DNA from: an uncultured Erysipelotrichaceae bacterium
Lineage (GTDB): Bacteria > Bacillota_I > Bacilli_A > Erysipelotrichales > Erysipelotrichaceae
Assembly: GCA_902795905.1 (NCBI GenBank)
Contig: CADBMY010000013.1
Span: forward strand, 1 to 8,371
Direction: 5' to 3'
Length of the DNA stretch: 8,371 nucleotides
The notes below the pieces were generated by a model that did not search any database, was not told the origin of the DNA, and saw only the letters and a program-made list of their open reading frames with translations. Positions 1-5,838 of the stretch are shown piece after piece. Each line of letters begins with the position of its first letter. Position 1 is the first letter of the stretch. The translations under genes and the position numbers were made by a program.

Positions 1-92
1 ACGGATATGATCAGAATCAGGGATTGTTTGATCAGGAGATCCACCCTGATATGGTGATCAGTGATCTGCGGGGACTTTATGGGAGGAATTAA
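1..92 (+). CDS. 3' end of an upstream gene, product not identified
   Basis: The frame starting at base 3 is open to a TAA at 90-92 and gives 29 C-terminal residues that begin GYDQNQG and end GLYGRN. The other two forward frames meet stops early, at 8-10 and 55-57. The stop lies 2 nt before the next ATG, and the next gene's ribosome binding site sits inside this reading frame, as expected for a gene in the same operon. The fragment is too short to name. The GYDQ near its start and the DLRGL near its end faintly recall C-termini of PrmC/HemK-type methyltransferases, but that is a weak resemblance and not a call. Confidence 0.6.
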   Translation, partial: GYDQNQGLFDQEIHPDMVISDLRGLYGRN

Positions 93-94
93 CC

Positions 95-502
95 ATGAGT
101 AATGAACTTGAATTTTACAGTGAAAAAGAACTGCTGATCCAGTTGCTGGAACAGAAGAAGGAAGACGAAAAGAAACGGAAAATCATGCTGGCTGTGATCG
201 TGATCTGTACACTTGTGATTGCCGGTGTCCTGCTTTACTGTACGTTCAGTCTCAGGAATGATATGGCTTCGGCAGTCGAGCAGATCACGGTGCTGAACGG
301 ACATATGGACAGTTATGCCAGGATGATCGAAGATATGGGACTGGATAAGATCGATTTTGAAGCCCTAGATCCGTCCAAATATGACGATCTGATCGAGATG
401 CTGAAGAAGTTTGATCCTGAGGATATGAAGCCTCTGCTTGAGTCACTGAAGAAGCTGGAAGGACTGGCTGAACTGCTGTCAAAGAGTCCCTGGTTTAAGT
501 AA
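95..502 (+). CDS. small single-pass membrane protein of unknown function
   Basis: I do not recognise this 135-residue protein. Residues 1-29 are hydrophilic and charged, with a helical stretch rich in Lys and Glu around 11-29 that ends in KKRK. Residues 30-51 form one clear hydrophobic segment. The positive charge before it predicts an N-in, C-out topology. The outer part (52-135) is acidic, helix-prone and short, with two similar amphipathic stretches around 93-106 and 111-129 (both Asp/Glu-Lys-Leu rich, each following a DP or DPED turn). There is no signal-peptidase site, lipobox or catalytic motif that I can see. The ATG is preceded by GGAGG at 82-86 with 8-nt spacing, which supports this start. 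It ends 1 nt before rsmE. Such proteins are often scaffolds or sensors, but no function can be assigned here. Confidence 0.85.
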   Translation: MSNELEFYSEKELLIQLLEQKKEDEKKRKIMLAVIVICTLVIAGVLLYCTFSLRNDMASAVEQITVLNGHMDSYARMIEDMGLDKIDFEALDPSKYDDLIEMLKKFDPEDMKPLLESLKKLEGLAELLSKSPWFK

Positions 503-503
503 T

Positions 504-1220
504 ATGTATCAGTTTTTCAGTGACACTCCTGTACAGACAGGTGACAGATATACATTGACACAGGATCAGGCACACCATGCCAGAGTGCTGCGTCTTTCGG
601 AAGAGACGGTGCGGATCGTACATGCCGGCAAAGGGTGGTACGGCACCATATCCCGTACCAGTAACGGGTATGAAGTCCTGATCGAACAGGAAGATGATAA
701 GAGCAGGGAACTGGCTTCGGAAGTGATCCTGGCCATGGCGTTGATCAAGCGTGATAAATTTGAGCTTGTGCTGCAGAAGGCCGCCGAACTGGGTGTGACC
801 CGGATCATTCCGTTTGTCTCGGAAAGATGTGTGATCCGGCTCGACCGTAAGAGCAGTACCAGAATGCTTGAACGCTGGCAGGCGATCCTTGAAGAAGCAT
901 CTGCCCAGTGCAAGCGTGATGTGATCCCTGTGATCGATGATACGCTGACATTTGCACAGGTACAGAAGATACAGGCAGATCACCGTTATTTTGGCTATGA
1001 GAACGGATATGAGAGAAGTCCGATGCTGGGGGAAGCCTTTAAAAGCGGCAGTCAGCTGGTGCTGATCGGTCCCGAAGGCGGACTTTCGGATGCAGAATGT
1101 GAGGCTTTGCAGAAGGCAGGCTGCACGATGGTTTCTTTCGGCAGGCGGATCCTGCGGGCGGAAACAGCTGCGATCTATGCCATGAGTGTGATCAGTGATG
1201 CAATGGAGAGAACAGAATGA
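504..1220 (+). CDS. rsmE: 16S rRNA (uracil1498-N3)-methyltransferase RsmE
   Basis: This SAM-dependent enzyme of the SPOUT superfamily methylates N3 of U1498 in the decoding region of 16S rRNA, acting on the assembled 30S subunit. The 238-residue length is normal for the family. The N-terminal PUA-like part contains HHARVLR (24-30). The SPOUT domain contains KRDKFELVLQKAAELGV (82-98), the EEASAQCKR segment (130-138), the SAM-binding loop LIGPEGGLSDAE (187-198) and the trefoil-knot motif FGRRILRAETAAIYA (212-226), all diagnostic. The start MYQFF matches the usual MxxFF/MxRYF beginning, so ATG 504 is secure even though no Shine-Dalgarno sequence precedes it. The upstream gene stops 1 nt earlier (TAATATG), so translation is probably coupled. 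It overlaps mtaB by 4 nt, the same rsmE-mtaB order as yqeU-yqeV in Bacillus. Confidence 0.96.
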   Translation: MYQFFSDTPVQTGDRYTLTQDQAHHARVLRLSEETVRIVHAGKGWYGTISRTSNGYEVLIEQEDDKSRELASEVILAMALIKRDKFELVLQKAAELGVTRIIPFVSERCVIRLDRKSSTRMLERWQAILEEASAQCKRDVIPVIDDTLTFAQVQKIQADHRYFGYENGYERSPMLGEAFKSGSQLVLIGPEGGLSDAECEALQKAGCTMVSFGRRILRAETAAIYAMSVISDAMERTE

Positions 1221-2488
1221 AATTCTCGGTAACGATCCTGGGATGTAAAGTAAACGCATACGAAGCAGAAGCGGCTGCGGCGGAATTGTCCGGTCGCGGT
1301 TTTACGCGTGTCGATCCTTCCGAGCCTGCGGATATATCCGTCGTCTATACCTGCGCGGTAACGAATACGGCAGGGCAGAAGAGCAGGCAGATGATCCGCC
1401 GCGGCAAGCGTCTGAATCCCGGCTGTATCACTGCTGTAGCCGGCTGCTACTCACAGATCGCTCCGGAGATGGCCGAAGATGCCGAGATCATCATCGGTAC
1501 CTCGAACAAGCATAAACTGCCCGATTATATCGAAGAATATATCCGCACCGGTGAGAAGATCATCGACGTGCAGAAAGAAGTCAAAAATGAATTCGAACTG
1601 CTGACGACCGATCATTTTGAGACACATACCAGAGCGTATCTGAAGATCGAAGACGGCTGCAATCAGTTCTGTGCGTACTGTGTGATCCCGTTTGCCCGGG
1701 GAAGAGAACGTTCGATGGCACCGAATCAGGTCATTGCGGAAGTAAAACGTCTCTCTGCGCATCATCCCGAGATCGTTCTGACCGGCATCCATACCGGCAG
1801 ATACGGCAGGGAATACGGTGTTACGCTGTCACAGATGATACGGCGCATCCTGGCGGAGGACAGCAGTCTTCAAAGGCTGCGTATCTCTTCGATAGAGATC
1901 AGTGAGATCGATGATGATCTGCTGGAAGTCATGGCGGAGGATCCCCGTATTGCCAGACACCTGCATATACCGCTGCAGGCCGGCAGTGATCATATTCTGC
2001 AGCTGATGGGCAGACCGTATACAACGGATGAATACCTGAAGCGCATAGAAGAGATCCGGGAAAAGATCCCGGGTATCTCGATCTCGACCGATCTGATCGT
2101 CGGCTTCCCCGGCGAGACAGATGAAGACTTTGCGGATACACTGACATTCCTGAAGGCCTGCAGATTCTCTTTCCTGCATGTCTTTCCGTTCTCCCTGCGC
2201 AGCGGTACCAGAGCTGAGCAGATGCCTGATCATATTGACAGTAAAACCAAGAAAGAACGGGCAGGGATATGTCTCAGTCTCTCCGAAAAGTTATATGATG
2301 AATATAAGAAACAGTGGCTCGGCAGAAGTGCGTATGTGATCGCGGAAAGAAGTGAAGGCGGAGATGTCCTCGGGCATACTTCCGAATATCTTCCGGTCAG
2401 GATCCGTACACAGGCCGAGCGAGGTGAATATATACGGGTGAAGATCACCGGTCTTCAGGATCATGAGATCTGTGCAGAAAGGATGTGA
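1217..2488 (+). CDS. mtaB: tRNA t6A37 C2-methylthiotransferase MtaB
   Basis: This radical-SAM enzyme adds a methylthio group to C2 of N6-threonylcarbamoyladenosine at position 37 of ANN-decoding tRNAs, giving ms2t6A and stabilising codon-anticodon pairing. All three domains are visible in 423 residues. The N-terminal UPF0004 domain carries the three cysteines for the auxiliary 4Fe-4S cluster (C10, C46, C77). The radical-SAM domain has CNQFCAYC (C148, C152, C155) followed by PFARGRERS. A C-terminal TRAM-like domain covers roughly 367-420. GCKVNAYEAE at the start, and LQAGSDHILQLMGRPY (254-269) with GFPGETDEDF (296-305) later, are typical. GCKVN at the first cysteine favours MtaB over MiaB and RimO. 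The ATG overlaps the rsmE stop (ATGA), with GGAGAG at 1205-1210 as ribosome binding site. Confidence 0.96.
   Translation: MKFSVTILGCKVNAYEAEAAAAELSGRGFTRVDPSEPADISVVYTCAVTNTAGQKSRQMIRRGKRLNPGCITAVAGCYSQIAPEMAEDAEIIIGTSNKHKLPDYIEEYIRTGEKIIDVQKEVKNEFELLTTDHFETHTRAYLKIEDGCNQFCAYCVIPFARGRERSMAPNQVIAEVKRLSAHHPEIVLTGIHTGRYGREYGVTLSQMIRRILAEDSSLQRLRISSIEISEIDDDLLEVMAEDPRIARHLHIPLQAGSDHILQLMGRPYTTDEYLKRIEEIREKIPGISISTDLIVGFPGETDEDFADTLTFLKACRFSFLHVFPFSLRSGTRAEQMPDHIDSKTKKERAGICLSLSEKLYDEYKKQWLGRSAYVIAERSEGGDVLGHTSEYLPVRIRTQAERGEYIRVKITGLQDHEICAERM
2478..2483 (+). promoter_or_regulatory. ribosome binding site that places the murE start at ATG 2494
   Basis: AAAGGA lies 10 nt before ATG 2494, and only 1 nt before an in-frame GTG at 2485 that overlaps the mtaB stop. 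The spacing suits the ATG and not the GTG, so the shorter protein is preferred. Confidence 0.6.
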
Positions 2489-2493
2489 CAGAA

Positions 2494-3960
2494 ATGAATC
2501 TGCAGGAACTGTTTGAAAATGTACCGTCAATAGAGATAGACAGTCTGATGGCTGACAGCCGGAAGAAACGCCCGAATTCTATCTTCTTTGCCCAGAAGGG
2601 AATGATGTTTGACGGCCACCGTTTTGTGTCGCAGGCAATTGCCAACGGCGCCAAAGTGATCGTGCATTCGGAGCCGATCCCGGATAAGGATCCGGAAGTA
2701 ACATATATACGTGTCAAGGATGTCAATGCGGTATTCAACAGGGTCGCAGATGTGTTCTACGGCAGACCGTCTTCGCATCTGCTGATGTTCGGCGTGACCG
2801 GCACCAACGGCAAGAGCTCCATCGCCTGTATCATCCGTGATCTGATGAATCCGATCTCACCGACGGGCTATATCGGGACGATCGCCATCGAGTACGGCAA
2901 TGTCAAACTGCCGCCGCTGTTAACGACACCGGATATTGATGATCTGCACGGTATCCTTGCGGATATGATTGATGCCGGTATCAAGTGCTGTACGCTGGAA
3001 GCCTCTTCGATCGGTATCGACCAGGGACGAATCAACAGTATCGATTTTGATGTCGCGATCTTTACAAATCTTACCCATGACCATCTGGATTATCACGGAA
3101 CGATGGAGAATTACTTCAACGCCAAGAAACGCATGTTTGACCGTCTGAAGCCCTCGGCAACAGCGATCACCAACGTGGATGATCCCCGCGGCATGGATAT
3201 TGTTGCGGATACCAAGGCGGCGGTCGTAACGTACGGTGTAGATAATCCGGCGGACTACCAGATCACAAGTTACCAGCTGATGAAGGATAAGACCCTGTTT
3301 ACGCTGCACTGCGGAAACCGGGACTACGAGCTTGAAACAAATCTTGTGGCGAGGTTTAACCTCTCAAATCTGCTGGCGGCGATCGCCGCGCTGAATGTCA
3401 GCGGTGTATCCATTGAGAAGATCGCACCGATGCTCAGACAGATCAGGCAGATCGAAGGACGCATGGAGCGTATCGATGAAGGACAGCCGTTCAATCTGAT
3501 CGTTGATTTCGCCCATACCCCGGACGGCATTACGCAGCTGTGCCAGTTTGCCAGTGCGATCACGCTGAAGGGAAACCGCATCATCGGCATTACCGGATCG
3601 GCAGGCAAGCGCGATACCGCCAAACGCAGACAGTTCGGTGAGATCCTCGACAAATATACGGATATGATCATTCTGACCGAGGATGATCCCCGTGATGAGT
3701 CGGTGGCTGATATCTGTGCGGATATTGCACAGGGAATCGAGCATACACCGTATTCGATCATTGAAGACCGCTATGATGCGATCAGACAGGCGACAGAACT
3801 TGCGGATCCCGGGGATACGATCATCATCATGGGAAAAGGTGATGAGAAGTTCATGTACAGGGAAAACGGACGCGAACCGTATGCCGGAGATGATATGATC
3901 GCCAGAGAAGTACTGAGAAAATACTATTTCGGAAATGAAGGAGAAAATCGAGATGACTAA
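2494..3960 (+). CDS. murE: UDP-MurNAc-tripeptide synthetase, MurE family (third-residue specificity uncertain)
   Basis: This cytoplasmic Mur ligase adds the third amino acid (meso-diaminopimelate or L-lysine) to UDP-MurNAc-L-Ala-D-Glu using ATP. In 488 residues all three Mur domains are visible: an N-terminal UDP-binding part with [17 protein letters not shown] (20-36), a central ATPase with P-loop [10 protein letters not shown] (100-109), TTPD (144-147) and the putative carbamylated Lys in NAKKRMF (K211), and a C-terminal domain with [10 protein letters not shown] (337-346). The specificity region reads DDPRDE (397-402), followed by GKGDE (447-451). The Arg of DDPR and the Glu of GKGDE resemble DAP-adding enzymes, but a DDPR motif also occurs in the lysine-adding Thermotoga maritima MurE. 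Departures from the common pattern are GKSS for GKTT, and SSIG where SSHG/SSHA is usual. It lies 5 nt after mtaB and overlaps deoC by 8 nt, outside any division/cell-wall cluster. A longer form from GTG 2485 is possible. Confidence 0.9.
   Translation: MNLQELFENVPSIEIDSLMADSRKKRPNSIFFAQKGMMFDGHRFVSQAIANGAKVIVHSEPIPDKDPEVTYIRVKDVNAVFNRVADVFYGRPSSHLLMFGVTGTNGKSSIACIIRDLMNPISPTGYIGTIAIEYGNVKLPPLLTTPDIDDLHGILADMIDAGIKCCTLEASSIGIDQGRINSIDFDVAIFTNLTHDHLDYHGTMENYFNAKKRMFDRLKPSATAITNVDDPRGMDIVADTKAAVVTYGVDNPADYQITSYQLMKDKTLFTLHCGNRDYELETNLVARFNLSNLLAAIAALNVSGVSIEKIAPMLRQIRQIEGRMERIDEGQPFNLIVDFAHTPDGITQLCQFASAITLKGNRIIGITGSAGKRDTAKRRQFGEILDKYTDMIILTEDDPRDESVADICADIAQGIEHTPYSIIEDRYDAIRQATELADPGDTIIIMGKGDEKFMYRENGREPYAGDDMIAREVLRKYYFGNEGENRDD
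3938..3943 (+). promoter_or_regulatory. ribosome binding site for deoC inside the murE 3' end
   Basis: AAGGAG lies 9 nt before ATG 3953. An in-frame ATG at 3935 lies before this site and would add six residues (MKEKIE) with no ribosome binding site of its own, so 3953 is the preferred start. Confidence 0.75.
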
Positions 3961-4588
3961 GAATAAATATATCGACCATACACTGCTGAAAGCCAATGCC
4001 CGCAAAGAAGATATCGTCAAACTGTGTGCAGAAGCCAAAGAGTATGATTTTGCCAGTGTCTGCGTCAACCCGGGATGGGTGAGCCTGTGTGCAAAAGAAC
4101 TTGCCGGCACCGATGTCAAGGTATGTACCGTGATCGGCTTCCCGCTGGGGGCGACGACAACAGCTGCCAAGCTTGCGGAAACTCAGGATGCGCTGAACAA
4201 CGGAGCCGAAGAATGCGACATGGTCATCAACATCGGCAGACTTAAAGACCGTGATCTTGACTATGTTACGGAAGAGATCCGCACCCTGAAGGAAGCCGTC
4301 GGTGACAAGGTCCTCAAGGTCATCATCGAGACATGTCTGCTGAGTGATGAAGAGAAGGTACTTGCCTGTGAATGTGCAGTAAAAGCAGGTGCTGATTTTG
4401 TCAAGACAAGTACAGGATTCTCTACCGGCGGGGCAACCCCGGAGGATGTTGCATTAATGCGCAGAACAGTCGGTGACAAGTGTCATGTCAAGGCTTCCGG
4501 AGGTGTCCGCACACCGGAAGACATGGAGAAGATGATCGCAGCCGGAGCTGACCGTATCGGTACCAGCAACGGTGTTAAACTGATGTAA
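3953..4588 (+). CDS. deoC: deoxyribose-phosphate aldolase DeoC
   Basis: This class I aldolase cleaves 2-deoxy-D-ribose 5-phosphate to acetaldehyde and glyceraldehyde 3-phosphate in deoxynucleoside catabolism. The 211-residue length fits the short bacterial form. Family motifs appear in order: YIDHTLL (6-12), SVCVNP (35-40), GFPLGA (62-67), ECDMVINIG (87-95) with the proton-relay Asp D89, KVIIETCLL (122-130), FVKTSTGF (149-156) with the Schiff-base Lys K151, VKASGGVRT (179-187) with the second active-site Lys K180, and [10 protein letters not shown] near the C-terminus. Nothing essential is missing. It overlaps murE by 8 nt and so is probably translated from the same transcript. No other nucleoside-catabolism gene (deoB, deoD, cdd, pdp) is in the window, so its cargo role in this operon is unclear. 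A transcript from the rpsU promoter would begin downstream of it. Confidence 0.96.
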   Translation: MTKNKYIDHTLLKANARKEDIVKLCAEAKEYDFASVCVNPGWVSLCAKELAGTDVKVCTVIGFPLGATTTAAKLAETQDALNNGAEECDMVINIGRLKDRDLDYVTEEIRTLKEAVGDKVLKVIIETCLLSDEEKVLACECAVKAGADFVKTSTGFSTGGATPEDVALMRRTVGDKCHVKASGGVRTPEDMEKMIAAGADRIGTSNGVKLM

Positions 4589-4598
4589 ATGCCGTTGC
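4566..4598 (+). other. hairpin spanning the deoC stop codon and touching the rpsU -35
   Basis: GCAACGG (4566-4572) pairs perfectly with CCGTTGC (4592-4598). The stem extends inward in RNA by T4573-G4591 and G4574-T4590 wobbles and two further A-T pairs, giving 11 bp and an 11-nt loop. No T-tract follows, so it is not a standard intrinsic terminator. It could stabilise the 3' end of the upstream transcript or weaken readthrough, or be chance. The right arm shares bases with the -35 of the next promoter. Confidence 0.35.
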
Positions 4599-4623
4599 AA
4601 AACCATTCTGACTTTGTTATAGT
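4595..4623 (+). promoter_or_regulatory. sigma-A promoter for rpsU
   Basis: TTGCAA (4595-4600) as -35 and TATAGT (4618-4623) as -10 are separated by exactly 17 nt. Each hexamer differs from consensus at few positions. Transcription would begin near 4628-4631, leaving a leader of about 25 nt before the rpsU ATG. Confidence 0.75.
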
Positions 4624-4636
4624 ATTTAGGTAAATC

Positions 4637-4647
4637 GGAGAGGGGGG
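4637..4647 (+). promoter_or_regulatory. purine-rich ribosome binding site of rpsU with a run of six G
   Basis: GGAGAGGGGGG ends 7 nt before ATG 4655. The core is a G-run and not the usual AGGAGG, though it can still pair with the 16S rRNA 3' end through GGAG or GAGG registers. Confidence 0.6.
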
Positions 4648-4654
4648 ATAAGGT

Positions 4655-4837
4655 ATGGCAAGAGTAGTAGTGAAAGACAACGAGAATCTCGATGATGCAC
4701 TGCGTCGCTTTAAGCGTCAGGTATCCCGTAACGGAACCCTCGCCGAAGCTCGCAAGAGAGAGTACTACGTAAAACCGGGTGTTAAGCGTAAATTAAAGAG
4801 CGAAGCTGCCCGCAAGGCAAGAAGACGCGGTAAGTAA
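4655..4837 (+). CDS. rpsU: 30S ribosomal protein S21
   Basis: S21 is a small basic protein on the 30S platform near the 16S rRNA 3' end, involved in initiation-competent subunits. The 60-residue product begins [20 protein letters not shown], continues with the typical REYY motif (36-39), and ends in a Lys/Arg-rich tail (KARRRGK), matching the length and pattern of the Firmicutes protein. It has its own promoter and is followed at once by an intrinsic terminator, so it can be made in large amount independently of its neighbours. In the Bacillus-type order rpsU is followed by a yqeY-type gene, and no yqeY is present here. Confidence 0.97.
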   Translation: MARVVVKDNENLDDALRRFKRQVSRNGTLAEARKREYYVKPGVKRKLKSEAARKARRRGK

Positions 4838-4864
4838 AAGAAGCTTTAGGGCTTCTTTTTTCTT
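4837..4864 (+). terminator. intrinsic terminator or attenuator after rpsU
   Basis: AAAGAAGC (4837-4844) pairs with GCTTCTTT (4851-4858) around a 6-nt loop, and the 3' arm runs into a T-rich tract to 4864. The stem is AU-rich, so termination may be partial. It starts on the last base of the rpsU stop codon, and no promoter is visible between it and phoH. Confidence 0.8.
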
Positions 4865-4874
4865 AAAAGGAGGT
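4865..4874 (+). promoter_or_regulatory. strong Shine-Dalgarno that defines the phoH TTG start
   Basis: AAAAGGAGGT is nearly the full complement of the 16S rRNA 3' end. Its GGAGG core ends 5 nt before TTG 4879. The next in-frame ATG (4930) has no such site, which supports the TTG start. Confidence 0.8.
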
Positions 4875-4878
4875 TATC

Positions 4879-5838
4879 TTGAGCAATAACGCAACGATAA
4901 AACTGGAAGAGATCACGAATCTTGAGGCGATGAGTCTGATCGGAAGTGAAGATAAGAACCTGAAAGTACTCAGTGAATGCTTCGGTAAGAAGATCTCCTT
5001 CCGTGATAATGTATTTACGATCCAGGACTGTGATGATGTGATCCGTGAACAGATCCATCAGGTGATCTATGCGCTGTTCGAAGTCGCCAAGAGAAACCGC
5101 AATGTCACGGAGCAGGATGTCATCTATGCCTGCCGGCTGGTATCCAAGAGTGAGAAGGTCGACTTTGACGAACTCAGCAGTGTTGTGATCGGCAGAACTC
5201 TGACCGGTAAGGCAATCGCGCCGAAGACACGCGGACAGCTGCGTTTTGTCAGGGCTATGGAAGATCTGCCGGTCGTCTTTGCGATCGGTCCTGCCGGTAC
5301 CGGCAAGACATTCCTGGCTGTGATCAAGGCTGTATCAGCACTGAAGAAGGGGGATGTCAAACGCATCGTCCTGACGAGACCTGCTGTCGAAGCCGGAGAG
5401 AGTCTTGGTTTCCTTCCCGGTGATATGAAAGAGAAGGTAGATCCGTATCTGACACCGCTGTATGATGCTCTGCATGATATGCTCGGTGTTGAACAGACGG
5501 ATAAACTGATCGAAAAGGGTGTGATCGAGATCGCTCCGCTGGCTTTCATGCGCGGACGTACACTCGATGATTCGTTTGTCATTCTGGATGAAGCACAGAA
5601 TACGACACCTTCGCAGATGAAGATGTTTCTGACCAGACTTGGCTTTAATTCACATATGGTGATCACCGGAGATGTGACCCAGATCGATCTGAAATACGGC
5701 ACAAAAAGCGGCCTGACCGATGCAGCAGAACTGCTGACAGGCATCGGTGAGATCGGTATCCTGCACCTGACAAGTGATGATGTCGTCAGACACCCGCTTG
5801 TACAGAAAATCATTGAACGTTACAGTGAGCGTACATGA
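4879..5838 (+). CDS. phoH: PhoH family ATPase (PhoH-like protein)
   Basis: PhoH proteins are cytoplasmic P-loop ATPases related to the motor domain of SF1 helicases. They are genetically tied to RNA metabolism and ribosome maturation, and often sit next to ybeY, as they nearly do here. In 319 residues, an N-terminal region (about 1-105) that in this family often carries a KH-like RNA-binding fold precedes the PhoH domain. That domain shows Walker A GPAGTGKT (137-144), the RPAVEAGESLGFLPGD segment (167-182), Walker B VILDEAQN (234-241) and the sensor-like TGDVTQID (263-270). All key residues are present. The start codon is TTG with a near-perfect ribosome binding site. There is no promoter of its own, so it likely depends on readthrough from rpsU. 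It overlaps the next gene by 4 nt (ATGA). The exact biochemical role of PhoH is not settled. Confidence 0.94.
   Translation: MSNNATIKLEEITNLEAMSLIGSEDKNLKVLSECFGKKISFRDNVFTIQDCDDVIREQIHQVIYALFEVAKRNRNVTEQDVIYACRLVSKSEKVDFDELSSVVIGRTLTGKAIAPKTRGQLRFVRAMEDLPVVFAIGPAGTGKTFLAVIKAVSALKKGDVKRIVLTRPAVEAGESLGFLPGDMKEKVDPYLTPLYDALHDMLGVEQTDKLIEKGVIEIAPLAFMRGRTLDDSFVILDEAQNTTPSQMKMFLTRLGFNSHMVITGDVTQIDLKYGTKSGLTDAAELLTGIGEIGILHLTSDDVVRHPLVQKIIERYSERT

Noticed and set aside
495..1259. Long open frame of 254 codons on the minus strand opposite rsmE
   Set aside because: It lies wholly across a well-identified gene and the start of mtaB, shows no family motif, and its composition is that of an antisense shadow.
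2485..2493. GTG 2485 as the murE start
   Set aside because: The AAAGGA site is only 1 nt away from the GTG but 10 nt from ATG 2494, so the ATG is better placed. The GTG cannot be fully excluded because it overlaps the mtaB stop.
3935..3952. ATG 3935 as the deoC start
   Set aside because: The AAGGAG at 3938-3943 would lie inside the coding region, and no other ribosome binding site precedes this ATG.
3364..4170. Minus-strand open frame of 268 codons across murE and deoC
   Set aside because: Both plus-strand genes have complete catalytic motifs in this region, so the minus frame is a by-product of their codon bias.
4855..4869. Second small hairpin CTTTT/AAAAG between the T-tract and the phoH ribosome binding site
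   Set aside because: It has only five mostly A-U pairs, too weak to call as a switch that hides the ribosome binding site.
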